A stretch of DNA of 64,000 bases, from assembly GCA_028551475.1 (NCBI GenBank), contig CM052358.1, forward strand, positions 26,438,853 to 26,502,852, in the 5' to 3' direction. This stretch comes from Casuarina equisetifolia (taxonomy: Eukaryota; Streptophyta; Magnoliopsida; Fagales; Casuarinaceae). The notes beneath the pieces were generated by a model. It was given only the letters and a program-made list of their open reading frames with translations. It did not search any database and was not told the origin of the DNA. Every line of letters begins with the position of its first letter. The stretch's first letter is position 1. Both the position numbers and the translations under genes were made by a program. Positions 52,830-63,400 of this stretch are shown here, piece by piece.

Positions 52830-53540
52830 ATGGTTCGGTAGGTGAATTAGAGCTTGTACCTTGGAAAGTAACTAAAACATTATCGACTTCAAAATTACAG
52901 TTCTTGCCAAACTCCTCTCTCACTAGTTCCTCGTACCACAGCTCAAGATCCTCCTTTGTAGGTCTGCCTTTTCTTTTCCACTATCCAATTGTATGTTATA
53001 TATGGACCGAGTGATCAAATTCTGAAATGCTACTAAATTTTGCTGAAGTGTAAGATATATCTTAGCGCAATAACTGATTACAATGGTAAGAATGGCAGGG
53101 ATAACCCATAAATTAGCTTTTGCCATCTGAAGTGAACAAAATATTGCAACCCATCCAACTATGGCAAAGCCGAGGAATTTACCCATGTCCAATGGATTTA
53201 GTCCTAGGGTTTTCTTTTGGGGAGGAAATATTTCTGAATCAGTTCGCATGAATTCATACTGCAAAATGTCAGAGTTCCCCACTGTAACACTATGGGCATT
53301 CCTTTTAACATTTTTCAAAGCCTTACAGTAAGGGTTGTCCGAAGAATATGCATTTTCTTTCGGAAAGGAGTTTGTCATGGTACTATTAACAACCAATTTA
53401 ACAGTTCCTCTTAAACCTTCATTCGGAATCCGTTCGCAATTTTTATTGTACTTTTGCTCCGAAAGCTTTGTTATAGTTGATAGACATAGCGGATGAATGC
53501 TCCACCCGTAAAGGACAAATACTTTGTTTATCATAGATAC
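52830..53540 (-). pseudogene. DUF3754 membrane-protein fragment, copy 2
   Basis: An open frame of about 200 codons runs through KTLGLNPLDMGKFLGFAIVG, a first membrane segment, NLWVIPAILTIVISY as a second, and then LVAFQNLITRSIYNIQLDSG. This layout, two membrane helices followed by an FQNLI..S.Y..QLDSG block, matches what I recall of plant DUF3754 proteins. A frameshift follows, then EDLELWYEELVREEFG and KNCNFEV in another frame, corresponding to element 1. Part of the usual sequence between QLDSG and the EEL block is missing. The first 20 or so codons of the open frame are out-of-frame PEP carboxylase DNA. Function of the family is unknown. Confidence 0.5.
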
Positions 53541-53815
53541 TAGAATCAGAATATCCAACCATAACCTTTTGGTGGCCATTGTAGTTCTTTATGATATGTT
53601 CCACCGTATCAATCAATTAATAATAACCGTCTGATCACTGATCCTATTCCCATCAAGTTCTTCACAGTTTCAAATACAATCTTCACCCACAACATTCCAC
53701 TAGGGCGTGGTCTTCCTAAGTCCCCACTATTAACAAGTCTAGCTGTTTCTGCGAAAGTTCAATAACGAGAACATCGATTGCATTTGACGCCATTGAAATC
53801 ACGCAGGTGCCGAAT
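53541..53815 (-). pseudogene. Bacterial-type PEP carboxylase fragment, copy 2
   Basis: This copy starts later than copy 1 (GTCVISMASNAIDVLVIEL) but extends further, to EHIIKNYNGHQKVMVGYSDS. That stretch reaches the conserved HQEVMVGYSDSGKD active-site segment, with K in place of E, and then stops abruptly at a junction with the DUF3754 piece. Stops and frameshifts lie between. Confidence 0.7.
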
Positions 53816-53849
53816 GTAGCCTCCGGAATTCCAATTTCATTTCTTTAGT

Positions 53850-54850
53850 TCAGTTTGAGCCCGTGTCATCATGCTCTACAACCTTTCTATGCACTTCATA
53901 CAGATCTTTACAAAAAGGAGCAGAATGCAACTGAAGGTAGTGCTTCTTGGACTTATGCACTCTGTGAAGATCTTCAGATCTACAGCCCTTTTGAGCGTTT
54001 TGATGAAAGGCCAAGAAGATCTGTAGGGATTGAAATAAGATAGTCTTCAATTCCTAAAAACTGATCTCGTCCAACTAACTGCTGCCCATGCTCAATGCTA
54101 TACTGAGCAAACTCACCTTGCCAGATCAATTCTTCTTTCTCGACTCATCTTTTTTATGGCAATATCCTTCTCTTTCTCCTTCTCCCTATTCAATCTCCGT
54201 GTGTTCCCTTCCTCAACAAACTATTAAGATTCATCTTCCGCTTGATTACATATTTTAATAGCCAAAGTAATGCAGATATTATTTTTCGTTTCTTTCCACC
54301 TTTAAGATCGTATTTCCACGGAAAAGCTGGAATTTCTTCTTGATGCCAGAAGGACACTTTCTCATTCCTCAATCCTCTTGCTTTCTCCAAATATCTCGTG
54401 GAGAGTGAGGCAAAGCCTTGGATCTGGTGAATGGAACATCGAAAAAGGTGGATGGCGATTCTTTTTCCCGTCGATTGAAGCTTGTTCGTGCTAGCCGGGT
54501 CTTCCTGTGTGACAGATCAGGTTGCAGCAAACGAATCCCGATCTGGTCCATATAGTTGGATTTCTCGACCTTACGAAGCAAGAGGTGGAGCGTCTCTTTT
54601 GCATCCTCCTCCTCATTGGAACCGAGCGTCATCTGCGGCCATTCATCGCCGGATTCATTCTGATCTCTGTCAGAATAAGCCACCTTTAAAATCGTTTCAG
54701 CTTTCTTTAAATCGGAACTATGATTTTGGGTCTGCCGGATGGTAGCCAGAGGTTGTTACGTAATGGTTGACTCATCCTTTTCCCCGATTTGGTGGTCGCT
54801 GGCCGGGGACGAACAAAAATCTTTCGGCTTGCGATCTACCGATAGCTTCA
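53850..54850 (-). pseudogene. Unidentified captured gene segments, copy 2
   Basis: Counterpart of 48661-49638. The frame KKAETILKVAYSDRDQNESG, then DEWPQM and a long acidic and basic stretch, is open for about 104 codons in this copy (54369-54683), longer than in copy 1. The start codon is lost (GTA in place of ATG) and a stop interrupts the first segment. The KSKKHYLQLHSAPFCKDLYE portion at about 53870-53960 belongs to the second captured segment. Parent gene unknown. Confidence 0.45.
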
Positions 54851-54985
54851 CGCAAGTCAATTAATCCAGCCATCATTGCTTTAGGATGAAGCAGTCCATC
54901 ATTTACGAGTCTTTTACCGATGTTTTTGTTGCTTTCATTTAATTGTAATAAATGGTGCTAAACGATGTCGTTGGGAAGTCTTTAA

Positions 54986-55234
54986 AAGGGGAATCGATAT
55001 CTAGCTTATTTTACAGAAACTCTATTTGAGATTTTGGGAGATTTTGGTTTTCCTCTAACGAAACCTATTGTTACTTGATTTGATGAAAGAGGTTGGATTC
55101 CCTTCTTTTGAGATGCAAAATTGTTTTAATAATTTCTCATAATGAGTTCAAACTATCCAAAATTTTCTTATTGAAATTAGGACTATTGCAATTGGTATCA
55201 CAAAAAATTCCATGTCTCATGACTAGTCCCCAAA
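54986..55234. repeat. Flank shared with 49800-50054
   Basis: Same sequence as beyond element 1, with a short internal deletion near tcgatatctagc. Confidence 0.7.
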
Positions 55235-56798
55235 CGTTTTAACATTTTGTCATTTAGTTTTTAGTTTAATTTGATTAGACATCACATTGCATTTTGTATT
55301 TCCAAAATTAAATGTCATGAAGTTTGAAAGTTGATAAATAAGTTTAAAGAGCCAACAACAACAAAGTTTCTGAAGAAACAGTTCACTTAATAGCTTTCTT
55401 TATCTCCAACATAGTGGGGCTTTGACCCATTCTTCATGAATATGACAAAAACTTTTAAGGATCATGAATGAATGGGTTCATTTTGAATGGCTAACTTCTT
55501 GACTCTAGGAAAGAAGCTTGATTTGAACCACTAATTTATAAATTCACATTATTTGATATATATTTAATATTGAAATTATTTGGTGTAGTGTTAAATGAGA
55601 ATTAGATTATTGACGAGGCTTGGATAAGCTGGCTTATTAATATATGCAAGAGACTTGGCACCTTTCTAGATAGGGAAAAGTTGGAAAACATAAGGAAATT
55701 TTTGAGTCACTTCATATACCAACCTTTCTTGAGCCAGCTAGAATAAATTGACTAAGAGAATATAATCTCCCCTCTACACAATTTTCATTGGCAAGTGTTC
55801 AAAAATCATTTATTTCTTAGTTAAATGGATTAGAGATGTCATTATGTATATTTTACCTTCCTAGCCAATGTTATGAAACTCCACATACATAAAATAATGA
55901 TAATTATGTTTTATTAGATGAGGTAATTTTCTCAACTCACCAAGATTTTAACACTTTTTGTCATTTTGTTTTTCTTTCTAAGGAACCAAAAGCAAATGTG
56001 TTTGAAGTACCAACGTGGAAGAGGATTTCACATTGTAGAGAAAGTACACCTAATCCCTTTAATTAAAATCTGGCAATTGACAACACCTGTGATGCTTAAA
56101 AACTTTTAATAGAATATCTCAGATTAGTTCAAATTTTGATAAATAATTTTAAATTTATTTGGTTTATAATAAATATTAAGTAACTAATGAAGGTGAACTC
56201 AACTATGCCATAAAGCTAATTTGATGGAAGACTATTTCTTTCTCTTGTCCAATTGATCCAACATGGTCTTTGACGTCCTAGGGAGGGGCATATTTTAAGG
56301 GTTAAGATGTCTCATACCATTTGTAACTTATTATAAAAAAATTTTATATAGAAAGAAATCATCTTTCCTTGTTAATTAATTTTTAGGACAAAATCAATTT
56401 ATATGAACTAACCTTCCTTAATACATAGCACCGTCCTTTTCTTCTTTTGTTGTTTCTTATTAGTACAAATTAGGGTAACATATTGTATGATTGAATTAAC
56501 CTTTCCATGGTGTCATATGGCATGTAGCCCATAGTTGTGCATAGTCAAATGCAATAGCATTAATTCAACCAATATGAAAGAAACCCAACATAACATCTCA
56601 TTAAGTAGGTCTTGAGACATTGAGACCAAAGACAATAAAAAAGAGATTCTAAAAATGTTCTAGATCAATGCATGTGAAGAAATGTTACTTATAAAGTTAG
56701 ACTACTCAGAAAAATCATCTCTATTTACTTTGCATAGTTCACACTCTTTCACCTCCATATTTGGCTTATGGAAGTAATTGAAGCAATAAGGTGCCCTT
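55235..56798 (+). repeat. Segmental repeat R, copy C, with inverted end
   Basis: Copy C follows copy B closely to about 56584. The last 215 bases (56585-56799) are reverse-complementary to 33125-33337 of the first unit. The copia element then splits the unit, which resumes at 62379. Confidence 0.75.
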
Positions 56799-56803
56799 TA
56801 AAG
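56799..56803. repeat. Target-site duplication, left (taaag)
   Basis: The five bases taaag directly before the LTR are repeated directly after the far LTR at 62374-62378. Confidence 0.85.
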
Positions 56804-57514
56804 TGTTGGACTGGTATGTAGAGTACTAGATTGAAACTCATGGTAGGAAGTTGTTTTGGTTGTTTATTAAATGTTTACTTGTTTATCTGTGGGTTTTTCC
56901 TTTGATGTAACAAACAATGAAATTAAAACAGCAAACAAATAAGATCAAAACACAAGAGATTTAACGTGGTTTAGCCAAACTTTTGCCTACGTCCATGGGA
57001 CAAGCAGGAAAGAACTTTATTAAGCTATCCAAAGAGCAGTACATAAGGTTACACTTGATATCAACTCAATTTCTTCATCTACAACATCCTTCTAACATGT
57101 ATCAAGGAGTGTATCACAATATTCAGCTCAATCTACTAACCTTCTACTAACTTTCTCACAGCTGGATCATAATCGATGACTTCTTTGCATTGGTTTTGCA
57201 TTCACAGGATTTGCAGAATTTTTCTCTCTTGGTTCTTCACATTTTCAGTTACTCCTTTATCCTTCTCTTTGAATTATATACATATATGCAATCCACCGAC
57301 ATGTCCATCATGAGTTGGAAAACGTACAGGCAAGTGGCAGTAACTCTAAACAGCACCAGTAACACTAATGTTGACAAATTAGTAGCTGCTTCACCTTGCA
57401 TGCTTCAGCTGTTTGAATAAAAATATGCTGCTACATCACCTCCGTTACTAGTCATTAGGATAAAGAAAGTTTGTGCAACTTGACCAACCAAATTATGAGT
57501 CAAAAAATCCAAAA
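56804..57514 (-). repeat. 3' LTR of copia element
   Basis: 711 bp, the same length as the other LTR. The terminal ca at its high-coordinate edge has mutated to aa (tccaaaa in place of tccaaca). Confidence 0.92.
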
Positions 57515-57583
57515 ACTCTCGACCTTGACAAATAATAACTGCTCTTTACACAATCATCTTCTCTCCTACTTTACCATTCTGTA

Positions 57584-58190
57584 TTACTTGTCTACATATA
57601 GTCCTACCAAGTCAATACAAGTTTGAAATTTCTTGGTAAGGATAACTTTTGTGAGCATATCAGAGGGATTCTCAGCAGTAGGCATTTTTAACACTTTTAC
57701 TTTACCTTTAGCCATGATTTTTCTAACAAAGTGGTACTGAACGTCAATGTGTTTTGATTTTTCATGATGCCTTTGATCTTTAGCAATATGAATTGCACTT
57801 TGGCTGTCATAGAAAATTTGATTTTGCTTCTGCTTCACACCTAATTCAAACACCAATTCTTGTAACCAAAGAACTTCTTTGATGCCTTTTACTATAGCCA
57901 TGTACTCAGCCTCAGTAGGTGACAATGCCACAGTTTGTTGCAAAGTTGCTTTCTAACTTATGGCACAATCTGTAAGTGTGACAATATAGCTAGAAAGAGA
58001 CCTTCTTTCATCTAGATCTTTGTCATAATTTGAGTCCACATATCCAACTACTTGTTGACTTCCTTCTTTGCTGAAAGTTAAACCAAAATCAGTTGTTCCT
58101 TTTAAATATCTTAATACCCACTTTACTGCATTCTAGTGATCCTTTCTAGGATTACTCATAAATCTATTGATCATACTCATTGCATAGCTC
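57584..58190 (-). pseudogene. Copia RNase H region
   Basis: The frame at 57584-57943 contains ALSPTEAEYMA, IFYDSQSAIHIAKDQ and HEKSKHIDVQYHFVR, the RNase H signature of copia pol. It degrades RNA in RNA-DNA hybrids during reverse transcription. The frame continues upstream only after a stop at about 57955. Confidence 0.85.
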
Positions 58191-59180
58191 AAATCTGGTC
58201 ATGTACATACCATAGCATACATCATACTTCCCACTGTACTTGCATATGGTACCTTTTTCATGTCCTTCTTTTCTTCCTTAGAACTAGGAGATGAATTCCA
58301 AGACAATTTAAAATGAGTAGCAAGTGGAGTACTTACTACTATAGCATCAGTCATGTTGAATCTGTTTAACACCTTTTCAACATAATTTCTTTGAGATAAA
58401 TGCACCATACCACGATTCTTATCATAGTTAATTTCCATTCTAAGAATTTTCTTAGCTGAACCCAGATCTTTCATATCAAACTCTTGTTTCAATAGGTTTT
58501 TCAACTTTATCATTTCAGAAATGCTTTTGGCTATAATCAACATGTCATCTACATAAATTAATAACTAGATACAACAACCATTAGTTGTTTTCCTTTGATA
58601 CACATAGTTATCATAGGAGCTTCTATAGTATCTACTTGTTACCATAAAGCTTCTATAGTACCATTGCCTAAGAGATTGCTTAAGACCATAAAGTGACTTT
58701 ATAAGCTTACAAACATAATCACTTCTATGTTTATCCACAGAACCTTCTGGTTGACTCATATATATATCTTCTTCTAACTCCACATGTAAGAAAGCTGTCT
58801 TAACATTTAATTAATGCAATTCCAGACCAAACAAAGCCACTAAAGCTAACAAGACACATATAGAAGTATGTTTCACTACAAGAGAAAAAACTTCATTAAA
58901 ATCTATACCTTGCCTTTGAGTAAAGCCTTTTGCAACTAACCTTGCTTTATATCAGACTTCATTACTGCCTGGATTGCCTTCTTTCTTCTCATAAATCCAT
59001 CTACACTTCACAACTTTCTTATCTGGAGGAAGTGAAACAAGTTTCTAGGTTTTGTTCTTCAATAAAGAATCCATCTCTTTATGCATTACTTTAAGCCACT
59101 TTTTTGAATCTGCACCTTCTACTCATCTCTAAATGTTTTTGGTTCATCACACAAATTAGTCTCTTCTACAGTTGTTAAAT
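58191..59180 (-). pseudogene. Copia reverse transcriptase region
   Basis: The catalytic YVDD box lies at 58544-58555, preceded by an in-frame stop. Downstream it reads EFDMKDLGSAKKILRMEI and YASTVGSMMYAM, as in copia reverse transcriptases. The upstream part ([17 protein letters not shown]) is in another frame, and further stops interrupt it. Confidence 0.85.
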
Positions 59181-60098
59181 CATAAGCAACTAAGTCTCAA
59201 TAGCCATTTCTCTTCTTGTTCTCTCTCTAGCAACTGAGTATTCTTGCACTCGCTGCCTCACTAAAGGAGTTGTAGTCAGTTCTATAGTTTGAGGCTTTAA
59301 TTCTTCTCTCTGTTTCAGATGTACTTGGATCATCAATGCCTTTAGAATTAACTTCAAACTGACTTGGAGCAATTTCTAACTCCACCTTTTCATGTAACTC
59401 CTTAACAGGTTTACTTCTTTTAAGCTCCACCTTCTCTTTTAGCATGTGATACTCATCAAAGACTACATCTCGGCTGATAATAACCTTGGATGATATTCCA
59501 TCAGAGAACCACAACCTATAACCTTTTACCTCATCAACATATCCAAGAAAAACACATCTCTTTGATCTTGGTTCCAATTTTCCTTCTCTAGTATGAACAT
59601 ATGCTGGACATTCGAAAATTCTTAGAATTGAATAATCTGCAGGCCTTCCACTCCAAACTTCTTTTGGAGTTTTATAATTAAGGGTTGTAATGGGTGACTT
59701 GTTGATTAAAAAACAAGCAGTGTTAGTTGCTTCAGCCTAAAACCTTCTTGTGACGTTTGCTGTTGACAACATACTTCTCACCTTTTCAAGGATTGTTCTA
59801 TTCATCCTTTCGGCTATTCCATTTGGTTGTGACATGTATGGCACTGTGTAATGCCTTACTATGCCTCATTCCTGCAGTATTCTTTAAACTTTTTATTACA
59901 GAATTCAAGACTATTATTTGTTCTTAGTCTTTTAACTTGTTTGTTGGTTTGCTTTTCCGCCATCACCTTCCATTGCACAAACTTCTTAAATATTTCATCT
60001 TTATGTTTTAAGAAAAATGGCCAAACCTTCCTTGAATGATAATCTATGATGGTAAGCATATATCTAGCACCACTAATAGAGGATACCCAAGCTGGACC
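59181..60098 (-). pseudogene. Copia integrase region, catalytic residue lost
   Basis: The fold begins MLTIIDYHSRKVWPFFLKH, with the first catalytic aspartate. The usual SDNG of the second catalytic site reads TNNS, so the aspartate is lost. The glutamate in PNGIAERMNRT is kept. A stop replaces the tryptophan of the usual FWAEA. The C-terminal part holds KRCVFLGYVDEVKGYRLW. Confidence 0.85.
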
Positions 60099-60720
60099 CT
60101 ATAAGTCAGTATGCACATAATCTAAAGTTCCTTTTATTCTATGAGTTGCAGAACTGAACTTTACTCTAGTTTGTCTTCCATATAAACAATGCTCACAAAG
60201 ATCCCATTTGGTGATCTTTTTATTTCCAAGAAGACCTTGGTTACTTAATATTAACATGCCTCTTTCACTCATGTGCCCCAATCTTATATGCCAAAGTTTG
60301 GTATATTCTAAAGATGTTCCAAAAGTTGTCATAGCAGCTCTTCCTGAAATTATCTTTCCTTTGAGAAAATATAATCCATTGCACCGGATGCTCCTAAGAA
60401 TAACAAGAGAACCCTTTGTTACCTTCAAAATACCACCTTTAGATTTCCATTTATACTCATTTTCTTCCAATGTTCCAAGAGAAATGAGATTTCTTTTCAG
60501 TTTTGGTATATGTCTTACTTGAGTAAAAGTTTTTATAATTCCATCATCTGTTTCTATTTGGATTGATCCAATTCCAACGACCTTACAAGCTACATAGTTC
60601 CCTATTAAGACAGTCCCTCTTTTCCATGGTTTATAATCAATAAACCATTCTTTGTTAGGAGTCATATGGAATGTGCAAGCAGAGTCTAAAACCCAACTGT
60701 CACCAGAATAGTTTTAAGAT
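60099..60720 (-). pseudogene. Copia protease and gag-pre-integrase region
   Basis: SWVLDSACTFHM at about 60660-60710 marks the aspartic protease site (DSA for the usual DSG or DSA). It is followed by an open 188-codon frame with the HLGH/CxxC zinc-binding GAG-pre-integrase domain. Confidence 0.85.
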
Positions 60721-60849
60721 ATATTTAGAATTGATCCTGCAACAGATAAATTTACATCTTCAACTATTGCTGCTATTTTTTCATCATCAGAAATTACCTT
60801 CTTTCCTTTGTCCTTCTTGGCTTTTTCTTTCTGGGAAATCTTTCCTCAT

Positions 60850-61605
60850 ATGACCTTTATTATGGCAGTGAAAGCATTTAAACTTTCTGGTTCATGACCT
60901 GGACTTTTTCTGCTTGTTTTGTGACTGTGACCTTTTAGTACTACTTTGCTGTCCTATTGCACTTGATCTGCCTCTAGCTATTAACCCAGCACTACTAGCT
61001 TCCTCATATTCATCATTGACTCTCTTCCTTAGTTCTGTAGAGTTCAGAGAAGCCTTAACATCTGCCATAGAAATTGAATCACGACCATACAACAAGGTAG
61101 TAACTAAGTACTCATATGACTTAGGCTGAGAACACAATAGGATTAAGGCTTGATCTTCATCATCTACCTTGATGTCTATATTTTGTAGGTCTATCACAAC
61201 CTTATTGAACTCATCTAAATGTCTATCCAACGGTGTGCCTTCTTTCATCCTTAAAGTGTATAGTTTCTGCTTAAGATACAGTCTATTTGTGAGTGACCTA
61301 GTCATATACAAGCTTTCTAGTTTGATCCACATTCCAGCAGGTGTCTTCTCTAATGCTACCTCTCTTAACACAGAATCAGAGAGATTTAAAATGAGTGAAG
61401 TAACAGCCTTATCTATCATTTCATCTTTCTATGCCTCAGTTAAGCTAACTAGCATATTTTCTTTTCCAAGCAAAGCAGGCAGCAAGCCTTGGTGAGTTAA
61501 CAATGCCTTCATTTTGAGCTTCCATGGCCCAAAATCATTCTTCCCATCGAACTTTTCTATTTCAGTTCTAATACTACTTATATTGAAGCTACTGAATTCT
61601 TAACT
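60850..61605 (-). pseudogene. Copia gag (UBN2 type) remnant
   Basis: The frame starts near EKFDGKNDFGPWKLKMKALL, is cut by a stop at 61429-61431, and resumes as the 175-codon frame with LYLKQKLYTLRMKEG and LDEFNKVVIDL. A second stop precedes the zinc knuckle CFHCHNKGHMRKDF, whose last cysteine has become phenylalanine. It would have formed the capsid-like particle that packages element RNA. Confidence 0.85.
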
Positions 61606-61643
61606 GATAGTAACAGGAAAGGCCAGGTGGTAGTAAATACCAA

Positions 61644-61660
61644 CCCAGCTCCGATACTAG
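61644..61660 (-). other. Primer-binding site of copia element
   Basis: Two bases inside the 5' LTR, the minus strand reads CTAGTATCGGAGC, close to TGGTATCAGAGC, the complement of the 3' end of initiator methionine tRNA. Confidence 0.75.
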
Positions 61661-61662
61661 TT

Positions 61663-62373
61663 TGTTGGACTGGTACGCAGAGTACTAGACTGAAACTCAT
61701 GGTAAGAAGTTGGTTTGGTCATTTATTAAATCTTTACTTGCTTATCTGTGGTATTTTCCTTTCGGCTAACATAAAATGAAACTAAAATAGCAAACAAATA
61801 AGATCAAGACACAAGAGATTTAATATGGTTCGGCCAAACTTTTGCCTACATCTACAGGACAAGTAGGAGAGAACTTTATTAAGCTATCCAAAGAGCAGTA
61901 TAGAAGGTTACACCTGATATTAGCTCAGTTTCTTCATTTACAATATCCTTCTAACATGTATCAAGGAGTGTATCACAATATTCAGCTCAATTTACTAACC
62001 TTTTACTAACTTTCTCACAACTGGATCAGAATTGATGACTTCTGTGCACTAGTTTTGCATTCACAAGATTTGCAGAATTTTTCTCTCTTGGTTCTTCACA
62101 TTTTCAGTTACTCCTTTATCCTTCTGTTTGAATTATATACATATATGCAATCCACCGACATGTCTATCATGAGTTGGAAAACGTACAGGCAAGTGACAGT
62201 AACTCTAAACAGCACCAGTAACACTAATGTTGACAAATTAGTAGCTGCTTCACCTTGCATGCTTCAGCTGTTTGAATAAAAATATGCTGCTACATCACCT
62301 CTGTTGCTAGTCATTAGGATAAAGAAAGTTTGTGCAACTTGACCAACCAAATTATGAGTAAAAAAATCCAACA
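61663..62373 (-). repeat. 5' LTR of copia element
   Basis: 711 bp, with intact TGTTGGA and TCCAACA ends. Differences from the 3' LTR are mostly transitions and cluster in the first half as read on the plus strand. Confidence 0.92.
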
Positions 62374-62378
62374 TAAAG
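62374..62378. repeat. Target-site duplication, right (taaag)
   Basis: Direct copy of 56799-56803. Confidence 0.85.
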
Positions 62379-63400
62379 CGTTTAAATGACCAACTTTATA
62401 TCCTTTTCAGTTTTATGATGCATTTTCCTTTCAATATATTTTATGAACACAAACACTTAAAATACCCAAAATTGGATTCAATTGACGAGTTTTCAAATAA
62501 ATAAATTACTAATGCTTCTTTTATTGAAACTCCATCAACTTGAAATTGGCAAACAAAGTGGGGACCAAAAGGATACTACCGTCAAACACTCTTGAATTTG
62601 AAATCCCACACTCACCGACCTTCCATTTTTGCTCCCTCTGCCAAGTGACGTGGTCGTGGATTTGATAAAGTCCTAACAAAGCACAACATGCCATGCAGGC
62701 CAATCCAATTGAATACAACATTCAATTGTTCCAAAGAAGCTAGTCATTCTTTGATTAAAAAACATGAGAAGAAAGACTCAGCGGGAGAACAATTTCTTAG
62801 ACTTGATTTCCTTAAACTCAATGGTAATATTGGCAATACTTAAAGTTAGATGCAATCATTTAAGTAAAGTTCAAAAAAGTGCCAAAAGTTGAGCCAAATT
62901 TGGTATTTTTGTAAATGTGTTCGCAAATAGACTTAAAGCATTAAGCAAGAATAAATAACTAGGATAACAAGGATTATTCCGTCTAATAGGCTATAATAAC
63001 CTAGATTTAATGCTTTTAAAGAGCTTAAATGTGAGAGTTAAGGCTTTGATGATGCTTGAAGTTTTGCTACAGTCTCTTAAATGAAGTTAAAGTTAATGGA
63101 AGATATGTGGGATTGTTGGCAACTTGTCCTTGATGGATTTAAAACTTGAGTGCAATTAAGAGTTACTCAAATATAGTGAGATTTTGGAAGGTGCAAAGAA
63201 AATTTGCAAGCAAACGACTAGTGGAATTTGAAGCATTGAATTAAAGTAAAATCTTATCTTATTATTTTTTGCAGGAAATTATAACTTATCCATGTTCACA
63301 TAGAAAGAAGTAGAGACCATATGCTACCTCATAAGAACATTCACTATAATTAGAAATAAGTCAAAATCAAGTATTTAATGAGCTCTTCAATTCTATGTCC
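62379..63400 (+). repeat. Last duplicated unit, resumed after copia
   Basis: Direct match to 33338-34700, including gccatgc, the exact ttcaattgttccaaagaagc, and atccatgttcacat(t)gaaagaag near 63290. The match fades near 63,400, before where a fourth Cys-rich gene would be expected. Confidence 0.7.

Larger units (their letters stand above)
52807..54985 (-). mobile_element. Pack-MULE-like element 2, left end missing
   Basis: This copy matches element 1 from its middle to its right end, offset by about 5.2 kb, and ends in the same inverted-repeat arm (54882-54985). The HSP70 piece and left arm are absent because the segment begins at a breakpoint. It keeps about 500 bases of the DUF3754 and PEP carboxylase pieces that element 1 has lost. 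Confidence 0.55.
56804..62373 (-). mobile_element. Decayed Ty1/copia LTR retrotransposon
   Basis: A structurally complete element of 5570 bp on the minus strand: 5' LTR 61663-62373, primer-binding site next to it, gag, then protease, integrase, reverse transcriptase and RNase H in copia order, and 3' LTR 56804-57514. LTRs begin TGTTGGA and end TCCAACA. The wording of the integrase and gag-pre-integrase regions (LWHIRLGHMSERGM, CEHC) is nearest the Tork/Tnt1 lineage. Many stops and frameshifts, plus roughly 50 differences between the LTRs by hand count (about 7%), show an old, inactive insertion. Confidence 0.92.

Noticed and set aside
52923..53579. 218-codon minus-strand frame as an intact gene
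   Set aside because: Its first 20 or so codons are out-of-frame PEP carboxylase DNA and its end is frameshifted against element 1, so it is a captured fragment, not a whole gene.
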